From: Symbiopectobacterium purcellii | Lineage (GTDB): Bacteria; Pseudomonadota; Gammaproteobacteria; Enterobacterales; Enterobacteriaceae | Length of the DNA: 64,000 bases | Assembly: GCF_019797845.1 (NCBI RefSeq) | Contig: NZ_CP081864.1 | Location: forward strand, 3,472,001 to 3,536,000 | Direction: 5' to 3' | Shown: one piece after another, positions 1-8,527 of the stretch | Layout of the letters: every line of letters starts with the position of its first letter | How positions within the stretch are numbered: the stretch's first letter is position 1 | Made by a program: the position numbers and the translations under genes | Notes under the pieces: generated by a model | Seen by the model: only the letters and a program-made list of their open reading frames with translations | What the model was told of the DNA's origin: nothing | The model's database searches: none

Positions 1-1929
1 GGAGAGCACGACTAAATCTTTACAAGACATCGCGACACTCTCCATGGCCAGTGCAAACCGATCAATCAGCTCATCCGCTACAGCAGGTTCAAGATGAAGG
101 AACACACCCGTTGAGGTATTTCTAATACTCTGGCGAATCTGGTCTTCAAATTCCGCGGATAACATAATCACGCGAAGCGAATTTCCCACAGAGAATTTAT
201 GGCAAATATAACGTGAGAGAGCACCGCGAACATGCTCGACCAGCGAAATAACCTCTTTCTCACGCGGCGCCCATTGGGCAAGGGCTTCCATAATTAACCG
301 CATATTACGCACTGAAATACGTTCACTCAAAAGGCGCTGTAATACTTCAGAAATGCGCTGAATAGTGGCATGACGCATCACTTCTTTCATCAAGTCAGGG
401 TATTTCTCTTCCATTTTATCGAGAATATGCTTTGTTTCCTGAACACCGAAATACTCGTTAACATGACGAATCAACACGGCCGCCAAGGTGTAATACATTT
501 CATCAATGCCACTACGCAGTTGATACCCTAATGCCGCAACAGATTCCCGCTGTTCTTCGGCAATCCATTGCATGTTCTCAATGGTAGACACCGGTATTCC
601 AAGCTGTAGCAGCTCGTCAGAACCGTTCACAACGCGGTACTGATTGAATTTTATTTGAAAACGCTCTGCGCTGATTTCATTGATTAACACAGACACAGTT
701 TCAGGCTCTATGTGCTCGGACGCTCTCACCGTTATTTCCGGCAGGTTTATCCCATAATCAATGAAGAATTGACTGCGAAAGCGTTCTGTAATATTCGCCT
801 TTCCCAGTATTTGTTCATCACTTTTGTTAACGACAAGAATCAAGGGCACCGTTTCTGCTGAAACATTATTCAGATTATTAATGATACCCAGTGAGCTTTC
901 CCCTTCGGCTAACACATCCCCTTCATAAGGTTGGTGTGACGTTGTCCCCTCAAGATCGACCTGTGCCTTGTTATTTTTCCAACGTTGATAGCCATAAAGT
1001 CCGGCGAGCAGCAATGCCAAAATCATAAAGACAGAAAAAGGGAATCCCGGCAGGCTGCCGATGCCCAAGGCAATAATCGCCGCAATCACCAGTACCGATG
1101 AGTTGGTGAACAACTGATCAACAATGGTGCGCCCCATGTTGTCGCCATCGCCATTAACACGCGTCACAATGAAACCCGAACCGATGGCGATCAATAGTGC
1201 TGGGATTTGGGCAACCAGGCCGTCACCGATCGTCAACATCGTATAGGTAGAAAGCGCGGTTGACATGTCCATGCCATTAATTGACACACCGACACTGATG
1301 CCACCAATGAAGTTGATGAAGATGATGATAATTCCAGCAATCGCATCGCCCTTGATAAACTTCATCGCGCCATCAAAAGAGCCATAGAGCTGGCTTTCGC
1401 GCTCGACCACACTGCGTCGTGACATGGCATCTTCCGCATCGATGGAACCCGCGCGCAAATCTGCATCAATGCTCATTTGCTTGCCTGGCATGCCATCCAG
1501 AGAGAAACGTGCTGCCACTTCGGCGACGCGTTCGGCACCTTTGGTTATCACCATAAACTGCACGATGGTGACTATCGAAAAAATCACAAAACCAACAACC
1601 AGGCTTCCCCCAATAACAAACTCACCGAATGTGGAAATGATGTCCCCCGCATCAGCATCGTTTAATATCAGACGGCTAGTACTCACGGATAGCGCTAATC
1701 GAAACAGCGTCGTAATCAACAACACCGCGGGGAATGTTGAAAAGCTCAGTATTTTATCAATATAAAATGACGCTAAAAAAACCAGGATGGATAAAACAAT
1801 GTTCAACCCAATAAAGAAATCGACCAAATAGGTTGGCAGAGGAATAACCAACATAGAAATGATCACAACAATCAATATAAGAATAAAGAGTTCCGGATGG
1901 TTCCTTACCCGATTTAAAAAGTCAATCAT
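1..1929 (-). CDS. invA: T3SS export gate protein, InvA/SctV family (3' end cut by window edge)
   Basis: Inner-membrane export gate of a type III secretion system, the nonameric ring that receives substrates before the secretion channel. The start is ATG at 1929. 643 codons are open to the window edge without a stop, so roughly 40-50 C-terminal residues are missing compared with SPI-1 InvA. The N-terminal half is strongly hydrophobic with multiple membrane segments and carries the family stretch GAMKFIKGDAIAGI. The C-terminal half is the soluble cytoplasmic domain. It lies 36 bp after invE in the order invF-invG-invE-invA, as in Salmonella SPI-1 and Ysa-like systems. This makes InvA more likely than flagellar FlhA or the Hrp protein HrcV. 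Confidence 0.93.
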   Translation of the reverse strand, partial: MIDFLNRVRNHPELFILILIVVIISMLVIPLPTYLVDFFIGLNIVLSILVFLASFYIDKILSFSTFPAVLLITTLFRLALSVSTSRLILNDADAGDIISTFGEFVIGGSLVVGFVIFSIVTIVQFMVITKGAERVAEVAARFSLDGMPGKQMSIDADLRAGSIDAEDAMSRRSVVERESQLYGSFDGAMKFIKGDAIAGIIIIFINFIGGISVGVSINGMDMSTALSTYTMLTIGDGLVAQIPALLIAIGSGFIVTRVNGDGDNMGRTIVDQLFTNSSVLVIAAIIALGIGSLPGFPFSVFMILALLLAGLYGYQRWKNNKAQVDLEGTTSHQPYEGDVLAEGESSLGIINNLNNVSAETVPLILVVNKSDEQILGKANITERFRSQFFIDYGINLPEITVRASEHIEPETVSVLINEISAERFQIKFNQYRVVNGSDELLQLGIPVSTIENMQWIAEEQRESVAALGYQLRSGIDEMYYTLAAVLIRHVNEYFGVQETKHILDKMEEKYPDLMKEVMRHATIQRISEVLQRLLSERISVRNMRLIMEALAQWAPREKEVISLVEHVRGALSRYICHKFSVGNSLRVIMLSAEFEDQIRQSIRNTSTGVFLHLEPAVADELIDRFALAMESVAMSCKDLVVLS

Positions 1930-1965
1930 CCCATCAACCTATTTTATTCAACTTATGTAAAGAAA

Positions 1966-3096
1966 TCACTGTGCGGTTTTCCGCTGTTCAATTCGTTCGT
2001 GGTATAACGCAGCATTGAGTCTGTCTTCAAAACACATCAATAATTTTATTCTTTCTTCCTCTGAAAAAAAAACTTCATGAGGTAATTTTTTGCAATAGTA
2101 GTAGATCATTTGTAAAACTATCGCTCGATTCTTATGTTCAGCAAAACGTAAATGGTGACCTACCGTTTGCGAGAGCAACATATCCACATCATCAGTGTGT
2201 TCGATCATGCCAAAGAGCAATAGCAGCCAGGTCGCTTCTTTCTCATCAATATCGCGAATGAGAGGATTTTTGAGTAACCCTTGCACAAACAAAATATCAC
2301 TCGATCGGATACGCTTAATTTGCTTTATTCTTTCCTGAAGAAAGAAAAACTCCGAATGACTACAACTGGGATCGGCCGCGTCAATATCTGCCAACAGCGC
2401 ATCTTCCATAAACGTAGTCAGTATCCCGCGATTTTCAACGCCGTAGGTCGATATCCACGTTTGGTACTGCATTAGATCGGTATCATCATTGGCTAAAAAG
2501 CTGCGATAGCTCTCACGCAGTAATGTAGGCGTCATCTTGAGCGTCGAACCTAATAACCGAGCCTTTAACGCAACATTAATTCCGGCTTTTAAGCGCTTGG
2601 GATCCGCTTCTTTTTCAACCTGAGACAGCAGCGCTTTAAGGCGTTTCCGGCGTATTTCATCCAGATTGCGTCGATACAACAGCTCGCGTAGAACCATCAC
2701 CAGATCGCTCTCATCTGGAAATAATGCGCGCGCCTGTTGTAAAAAACGCATAATAGCCGCCCCTTCTTTCCCATTCAGGGCTTGAATCAGCTTGCTCACC
2801 TTCGGCTGAGCATCATCATCCAACACACGATCAAAGCTGCTTTCTTCCATTGCGCTTGATTTCTTTTCATATTCCCTGCGCTGGCGAAAACGTCCCGCAA
2901 CCGCAGACATATCATCCGCAGCGTTATACAACTTCTGCGCTCTGGCTGCGGGAGAAAGATCTTCCATATACTGCATTTCATCGCCAGAAGAAACATTATT
3001 CTGTTCAGCAGAAATATTTTTTTCTGCATTCTGTTTCTCTCGCCGAGCCATCTGAAGCTGGAGAGTAGAACTGCCGGGACCTACGCTTATCGCCAT
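1966..3096 (-). CDS. invE: T3SS gatekeeper protein, InvE/SctW family
   Basis: Gatekeeper (YopN/MxiC/InvE family) that controls the switch from translocator to effector secretion at the cytoplasmic face of the T3SS. It has 376 residues, close to the 372 of Salmonella InvE. The protein is largely helical and charged, with a polar, probably unstructured N-terminus (residues 1-50) that is typical of a secretion and chaperone-binding region. The start codon overlaps the 3' end of invG by 10 bp, so translation is probably coupled. Identity rests on protein pattern and on the conserved position between the secretin and export-gate genes. Confidence 0.85.
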   Translation of the reverse strand: MAISVGPGSSTLQLQMARREKQNAEKNISAEQNNVSSGDEMQYMEDLSPAARAQKLYNAADDMSAVAGRFRQRREYEKKSSAMEESSFDRVLDDDAQPKVSKLIQALNGKEGAAIMRFLQQARALFPDESDLVMVLRELLYRRNLDEIRRKRLKALLSQVEKEADPKRLKAGINVALKARLLGSTLKMTPTLLRESYRSFLANDDTDLMQYQTWISTYGVENRGILTTFMEDALLADIDAADPSCSHSEFFFLQERIKQIKRIRSSDILFVQGLLKNPLIRDIDEKEATWLLLLFGMIEHTDDVDMLLSQTVGHHLRFAEHKNRAIVLQMIYYYCKKLPHEVFFSEEERIKLLMCFEDRLNAALYHERIEQRKTAQ

Positions 3097-4769
3097 TTTT
3101 GGCTGTCCAAATAATTGGTCATCCAGTTTTGCAATTGATCGTTACCCAGATCTTTGCGTATATTGTTAATCATCGTATGTGCATCCGGTGATAACGGCGC
3201 ATCAATCTCTCTTGGCTGAATCAGGAATACCCGAACCATGCTTGATTCTCGGTCACGAGAATATTGGAACAGTTTACCAAGCAGGGGAATGTCACCTAAC
3301 AACGGAATCTTTCCTTCCACCGTGTTTCTTTCATCATGGGTATACCCACCAATCAGCAAGCTCTTTCCTTTCGGCACGCGGGCGATGGTGCTGATATTGG
3401 TTCTGCCAACTTCAGGCAATGTGGAATCGTTGGTTTTGGTTGTATCAAACTGGCTACCGTCTTCAACGTTCAGCATCATTTCTATTTCGCCGTTCGCGGT
3501 AAAACGAGGAAGCACGCTGACCAAGGTACCGTAAGTAACGTTTTCTAACTGGGCGGTGCGTTCACCCACCAGGCTGGCATAGAAGGTTCGGCTGTTGTCA
3601 AAAATGGCCGGAATATTTTCCTGGGTTAGCAACATGGGGCGGGAAACAATGTTGGCCTTTTTCTTCTCACTCAACGCCAATGCCGTAACCATAAAGCTGG
3701 CGCCATCAATGGTGCTCGTGCCACCGTTAAGCGAAATACCCAGATTGCCTCCGACATTCAGATTTCCGCTCCACTGAACGCCAAGGTTGTCGAATGCTTC
3801 TTTTTGTAAATCCACAATCCAAACGGAAAGTTCAATATGTCGCTTGGCAACATCCAGGGTTTTCGCCAGACTACGAATATATTCAACCTGCTGAGGGCTT
3901 CCTCGCACCAGAATGCTATTGGTTCCCGGTTCAGCAATAACACTCACTTCACTGGCAGTATGTGCAATATTCACCGCAGCCATCGCATCTTCATGGGCAT
4001 AGCTGTCAAGCAAATCCTGTGGCAGATCGGAGGTATCCAGCTCGCTTTTAACCGGTTTACGCGGCACCACCTGCATGCTCCTTCCCGCTGTCGGCCCGCT
4101 GCTGATAATTTTATTTATTACCGTCGAAATGCCTGGAATGACGATTTTCTCATCGCGGTATTTAAAGGAACGGTCCTCGACAAAGGTGTTGTGTAGCTGA
4201 ATCACGGCGATGCTCTCTCGCCCGTCGAAGGTATCGTTTTTTTGATCGAGATATTTCGCCGTACTGGTGATCAGATCGACATAGATTGGCGGTCCAGACA
4301 CATAAAACGTGTCATTACGATTATCCGAACGCAGAGGAAAACGAGGATCGTGCAGACCTGAATTCTTCAAAAAGCTTTCAACCGTGCTGAATGACGTATT
4401 ACGCAATACGATAACTGCATTACGCATTTCCGTTGCGTCATAGACATAGATGGCCTGGCCATCACTGTACCAAATCAACCCAAGCTGTTCGGATACCGAT
4501 ACCAGTACATCCTTCGGAAGGCTCAGATCAAACTCACCGGTGACCTTCTTGCGTGCAGCCAGCTTACTTAAAATGACGGGTTTTCTCATAGCAGCAGAGA
4601 TAGCATCAAAAATGCCATTCACACTCTCTTGCCGAGCCATATATCCGCTTCCCTGGCGAGAGGATTGATTATTTTCATTTACTGTTTCTGCGAATGCCTG
4701 TATTGGCATTAAGGCAAACAGTAATATGGCTATTGATGCCCGTATTTTTGTCGAAAAATCTGTACTCAT
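3087..4769 (-). CDS. invG: T3SS outer-membrane secretin, InvG/SctC family
   Basis: Forms the outer-membrane ring of the type III needle complex. The 560 residues begin with a signal peptide (hydrophobic core residues 12-21, likely cleavage after AFA at 27). N-terminal ring domains with the typical FDLSLPKDVL segment follow. The secretin domain lies at about residues 310-525 and holds VVSRPMLLTQENIPAIF-like and VPKGKSLLIGG motifs ending in IPLLGDIPLLGKLF, the hallmark of secretins. It sits 6 bp after invF and overlaps invE. Length and gene order agree with SPI-1 InvG (562 residues). Confidence 0.93.
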   Translation of the reverse strand: MSTDFSTKIRASIAILLFALMPIQAFAETVNENNQSSRQGSGYMARQESVNGIFDAISAAMRKPVILSKLAARKKVTGEFDLSLPKDVLVSVSEQLGLIWYSDGQAIYVYDATEMRNAVIVLRNTSFSTVESFLKNSGLHDPRFPLRSDNRNDTFYVSGPPIYVDLITSTAKYLDQKNDTFDGRESIAVIQLHNTFVEDRSFKYRDEKIVIPGISTVINKIISSGPTAGRSMQVVPRKPVKSELDTSDLPQDLLDSYAHEDAMAAVNIAHTASEVSVIAEPGTNSILVRGSPQQVEYIRSLAKTLDVAKRHIELSVWIVDLQKEAFDNLGVQWSGNLNVGGNLGISLNGGTSTIDGASFMVTALALSEKKKANIVSRPMLLTQENIPAIFDNSRTFYASLVGERTAQLENVTYGTLVSVLPRFTANGEIEMMLNVEDGSQFDTTKTNDSTLPEVGRTNISTIARVPKGKSLLIGGYTHDERNTVEGKIPLLGDIPLLGKLFQYSRDRESSMVRVFLIQPREIDAPLSPDAHTMINNIRKDLGNDQLQNWMTNYLDSQKWR

Positions 4770-4775
4770 ATTACG

Positions 4776-5531
4776 TTAACTCGCTTGCAATAATTTCTTC
4801 AAATTCCTTGGCGAAACACCAATCACCTCTTTCACCTCATTGGAGAAATGAGAAAGTGATGCATATCCATGATTCATTGCGATAGTCGTTAAATTATTAT
4901 CGCCATTAATCAATTCAAACAGTGCCTGCCCCAAACGCCAATCACGTAGCTCAGATTTTGCCGTATTGCCCAATGCGCGCCGCGATAAACGTCGAAAATG
5001 AGAAACTGAGAGTCCATAACGCGCACAGAGCGTCTGCAAACGTTGGGTCGAATTACTTCGATATGAATCAAAAAGAAACTCAACCAGGGCATACCATTCA
5101 GATTGTCTCAATACATTGGAAAAACACGCCATATCTTCAGCTCCCAACAACGTCTGATGCAAAAGCCAATATTCCATCTCCTTTTGCTCAGGTTCATTGC
5201 CGAGTGTCGTTGGCATGCTGGCCATCAGCGTTCTTGGACAGTGAGTACTTTCTTTATTCATTGATTTATCGATAAACACTTGCAGCTTTGCCAGCAACGT
5301 AAAATCAAGAAATAAACAATGTAATTCACCGTGCTCAACGGTCACTGAAGCCGGTGCGATGGCAAGCAAACGGCGCTGGTTAGCAGGAATTATGCATTCC
5401 ACCGTATTTGCTTTGTCGCGAAAGCGAAGGTAACATTCTTGCCCGCTGTTCTGTGCCAGTAATAAAGCGTACTGAGAGAACTGATATTCCTCGCCAACAT
5501 TAAGCTGACGGTATTGCCCCATATCTTCCAT
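4776..5531 (-). CDS. invF: AraC-family T3SS regulator, InvF-like
   Basis: AraC/XylS-type transcription factor at the head of the inv operon. In Salmonella, InvF with the chaperone SicA activates effector genes. The 251 residues comprise a divergent N-terminal half and a C-terminal double helix-turn-helix domain (about residues 150-250). The second helix-turn-helix shows the family pattern GYASLSHFSNEVKEVIGVSP. It is followed after 6 bp by invG, the same first-gene position as in SPI-1. The start is ATG at 5531. The 293 bp upstream are AT-rich and may carry the operon promoter, but no operator could be named. Confidence 0.85.
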   Translation of the reverse strand: MEDMGQYRQLNVGEEYQFSQYALLLAQNSGQECYLRFRDKANTVECIIPANQRRLLAIAPASVTVEHGELHCLFLDFTLLAKLQVFIDKSMNKESTHCPRTLMASMPTTLGNEPEQKEMEYWLLHQTLLGAEDMACFSNVLRQSEWYALVEFLFDSYRSNSTQRLQTLCARYGLSVSHFRRLSRRALGNTAKSELRDWRLGQALFELINGDNNLTTIAMNHGYASLSHFSNEVKEVIGVSPRNLKKLLQAS

Positions 5532-5824
5532 TGATTAGCTCTTTTGCATCCAAACGTTCGATGCAGTATAAAGTCTCGCCAATGTCATTCCTGATGAGAT
5601 AATAATGGTTGGCCTTCTTGCTTCCGGCACCGCCATCAAATTATAAGAGGTAATAGCTTTTTTTATATTTTATTTCATAAAGATAATTAAAGTTAAATGA
5701 ACTTAATCCGAATCAACATTGACAGGACTAAGACGCGTGACAGGGGCCCCGAGCTAGGTAAAAAACGCTTTTTTTATAGCAAACCCACCGTCACATGTGG
5801 AAAGACAGCAATAATCCCGCCGCA

Positions 5825-6160
5825 CTAGCGTGCTTCAGGTACGACCGTGTAGATGAAAGAAGTGACAATATCTCCGTCTGTGGTGGTGACGTCTACCGCC
5901 ACTCTGGCATACTCCTCACCTTCAAATTCATCCAGCGCATCCCAATGTTCGGTCAGACGCGCTGAGTAAAACAGATACCCCTCAACGCGGTTTCCGGTGT
6001 TATCGAGAACAATCCCCGGATACCCCATGCCGGCCCCCCACCCTGCGTCAAGCAGTGAACCAGATACGGAGCCCTGCACCCAGGAGCCACCTATCGATTC
6101 CAACAGATGCGCATTTTCACACCCTGGCATCAGCGTACCGTATACAAAAAGACTGTCCAT
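5825..6160 (-). CDS. gamma-glutamylcyclotransferase-fold protein (AIG2-like)
   Basis: Small protein of the gamma-glutamylcyclotransferase/AIG2-like family (YtfP relatives). The 111 residues begin MDSLFVYGTLMPG, where YGTL forms the substrate-binding loop of the fold, and contain the second signature DEFEGEEYAR with the family acidic residue. The length is typical. The substrate is unknown; members act on gamma-glutamyl amines or cyclise gamma-glutamyl peptides. It stands alone on the minus strand between invF and the divergent diguanylate cyclase gene, with no operon partner. Confidence 0.75.
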   Translation of the reverse strand: MDSLFVYGTLMPGCENAHLLESIGGSWVQGSVSGSLLDAGWGAGMGYPGIVLDNTGNRVEGYLFYSARLTEHWDALDEFEGEEYARVAVDVTTTDGDIVTSFIYTVVPEAR

Positions 6161-6434
6161 ACTGCTCCTGCCCTGCTAAGAATGAGGTGTCCTGCTCCCA
6201 TGGCGAGGAGCGTCGCACGATGTTTAACGTACCGCAGCAAGGGGGTCATGATCAATATTACTCATGAGCGAACCCACTTCCCCTCAAAGCAGTCCATAGG
6301 ACCTTGAGGCAAGGCTGCCTCTGTAATATTTCTAAATCCATTTCATCAATACCAGATACTTTCTCCTCTCCGTAACGTGTATTCTTATTCTATTGCGCCA
6401 ATTGCCTGCATACATTTTGGACGTACAGATAATA

Positions 6435-7787
6435 ATGAAAAATGATGAAGAAAAACCATTGGGCTTCGATGAGGTCGATGTAAACCATCTTTTTGAATTG
6501 CTCCATCACAACTCTGATTGGGTATGGGAAGTCAACGCTCAGGGCCGTTATACCTGGGTTTCTGAGGTGGTCACCGAACTGCTGGGATTTACACCGCAAG
6601 AAGTGATAGGCAAAACACCGTTTGATTTTATGCCTCCCGGCGAAGCAGAACGGGTTGGGCAAACCTTCGGTGAAATTGTTGCGGCCAAAAGATCTTTCTC
6701 TGGGTTGGTGAATCGCAATCGGCGGGCTGATGGCCGTATTGTGGTGCTGGAAACCAGCGGCATTCCGCTGTTTGGTCCCGACGGTGAGTTGCGCGGTTAT
6801 CGCGGCGTTGATCGCAATATATCAACGCTCGGTGAACGGGTTTTGCAGTTGGAAACCATCTATGACACCACGCCCGTTGCCCTCTGCATGATCGATCGCG
6901 CAGGTCGCCTTGTGATGTCCAACAAGGCCATGATGCGTTTATTAAATCATACCGATGAACCTGCCTCGGAGCTCCAGGTATCCACCGTGATGCCTGATTG
7001 TTGGTCCCAGTTTGAAACCGATTTCACACTGGCCGACAAAGGGTGGGATATCCCCAGCAGTGAGGTCACCTGGCTCGATCGCTGCTATTACACCCAGCCC
7101 GTGCCGGTGCGGGATGCCAGTGAGAACGTAGTGGGACTTTCCGTCACCTGGGTCGATATCACCCGGCGCAGTCAGGCAGAGCAAAAGCTCGCCGACGCCA
7201 ATAAAGTACTGCAACAATATGCGCAACATGACCACCTTACCGGGCTGTTTAACCGCCGCAAGATGGACGAATGCCTGATTGAAGAAATAACTCACACCCT
7301 ACAGAAACGCATCCCACTCTCGGTGTGCCTCGCCGATATCGACTTTTTTAAACACTACAATGATACGTTTGGCCATCAGGCCGGGGATGACTGCCTGCGC
7401 ACGGTAGCAAAAACGCTGCTTTCTTCCCGGCTGCGCAGCGACGATAACGTTAGCCGCTACGGCGGCGAAGAGTTTCTGGTGATTTTGCCGCATACCGACA
7501 AAGCAGGAGCGGTAACGGTTGCCGAGCGTCTGAGAGAAAATATTCATGCACTGCGATTACCCCACAGCGCCAGCGCAACGGGCTATCTCACTATCAGCAT
7601 CGGCGTTGCAACCCTGAACAGCGATCAGACCTGCCCGGAAGACCGGCCACTGCATATGATTGCCAGCGGACTGATTCACCATGCGGATACCGCACTTTAC
7701 GCGGCCAAAAACCAAGGGAGAAACCGGGTGGTCGCCGCCCCGGATGACGATCAACGAGACGCGCCTGCGCATCCCCCCACGCAGTGA
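6435..7787 (+). CDS. PAS-PAS-GGDEF diguanylate cyclase
   Basis: Predicted to make cyclic di-GMP from two GTP. Two PAS-type sensor domains occupy about residues 15-130 and 135-250 and are followed by a C-terminal GGDEF domain. The active-site motif is GGEEF at residues 343-347. An intact inhibitory I-site (RSDD, residues 334-337) lies five residues before it, so the enzyme should be catalytically competent and feedback-controlled. There is no EAL domain and no membrane segment, pointing to a cytoplasmic sensor. A TTG 42 bp further upstream is in frame, but ATG at 6435 is preferred. The ligand of the PAS domains is unknown. Confidence 0.87.
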   Translation: MKNDEEKPLGFDEVDVNHLFELLHHNSDWVWEVNAQGRYTWVSEVVTELLGFTPQEVIGKTPFDFMPPGEAERVGQTFGEIVAAKRSFSGLVNRNRRADGRIVVLETSGIPLFGPDGELRGYRGVDRNISTLGERVLQLETIYDTTPVALCMIDRAGRLVMSNKAMMRLLNHTDEPASELQVSTVMPDCWSQFETDFTLADKGWDIPSSEVTWLDRCYYTQPVPVRDASENVVGLSVTWVDITRRSQAEQKLADANKVLQQYAQHDHLTGLFNRRKMDECLIEEITHTLQKRIPLSVCLADIDFFKHYNDTFGHQAGDDCLRTVAKTLLSSRLRSDDNVSRYGGEEFLVILPHTDKAGAVTVAERLRENIHALRLPHSASATGYLTISIGVATLNSDQTCPEDRPLHMIASGLIHHADTALYAAKNQGRNRVVAAPDDDQRDAPAHPPTQ

Positions 7788-7893
7788 TGCGCAGGCGAAA
7801 ATAAAAGGTAATGATGACTTCACTTGAAGTGGGGTAACGATATCTGCTAACAATGAGGGTCCTGCACGCAAATCATAATAAGGTAACCTCCAG

Positions 7894-8223
7894 ATGCACA
7901 TGGCAAATATTCCGTTTGGTATCACCGATTGGTCACTGATTGAACCGACAACGCACAGCGGAGACGTCGGCCATGCATTATGGCGCACACAACATTTCGG
8001 CGATATTCGCGTAAGAATGGTGGAGTACTCCGCGGGATACATCGCGGATCACTGGTGCAAAAAAGGACACATTCTTCTTTGCCTCGAGGGTGAGCTGTTC
8101 AGCGAACTGGATGACGGCAGAACCTTTACCTTAACGCCCGGTGTTAGCTATCAAGTTGCAGATCAGGCAGAAGCACATCGCTCTACCTCCCCCAAAGGGG
8201 CAAAACTGTTTATTGTTGACTGA
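7894..8223 (+). CDS. DHCW-motif cupin protein
   Basis: Single-domain cupin of 109 residues. The sequence ADHWCKKGHILLCLEGEL contains the DHWC-type motif followed by the first cupin motif, as in the small proteins annotated as DHCW motif cupins. Function is unknown; these proteins may bind metal through the histidines. A purine-rich ribosome-binding site (AAGG) lies 11-14 bp before ATG 7894; ATG 7900 is an alternative. It appears monocistronic and is followed by a terminator-like hairpin near 8335-8360. Confidence 0.75.
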   Translation: MHMANIPFGITDWSLIEPTTHSGDVGHALWRTQHFGDIRVRMVEYSAGYIADHWCKKGHILLCLEGELFSELDDGRTFTLTPGVSYQVADQAEAHRSTSPKGAKLFIVD

Positions 8224-8332
8224 AAACGCAGACAGTATGTTATGTGGCGCGCAATGCAGACCCGACCGAGAAGGTAATCTCGGAGCAGGAAATGCACGCG
8301 CAAATTAACGATTAATCTACGCTAACCAAGAA

Positions 8333-8360
8333 GAAGCCTGCGCGAGCGCGCTGGCTTTTT
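8333..8360 (+). terminator. terminator-like hairpin after the cupin gene
   Basis: AAGCC and GGCTT arms enclose a GCGC-rich inner stem and are followed by a run of five T. This fits rho-independent termination of the cupin gene. The rest of the 304 bp between the cupin gene and the kinase-domain gene is AT-rich and shows no further ORF. Confidence 0.55.
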
Positions 8361-8500
8361 AATGAATGAAGAGAATAGAATTGTTCATATCTATAACGTG
8401 TTTGAATAATAAACACAGGTTCAAAAGAAGGCCGAAAATTACGTTAATTCTTAATTGAGATTATTTTTTAATAACGATGATATAAATACGACGCCTATAG

Positions 8501-8520
8501 TCCATTCTTTTCGAATGGAG
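8501..8520 (+). promoter_or_regulatory. hairpin overlapping the ribosome-binding site of the kinase-domain gene
   Basis: A perfect 7-bp inverted repeat, TCCATTC at 8501-8507 and GAATGGA at 8513-8519 with a 5-nt loop, covers the likely Shine-Dalgarno GGAG (8517-8520), 7 nt before ATG 8528. In the transcript this stem would sequester most of the ribosome-binding site. This is seen in the sequence; a regulatory role, for example thermal or protein-controlled opening, is inference. Confidence 0.45.
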
Positions 8521-8527
8521 TCAAAGA

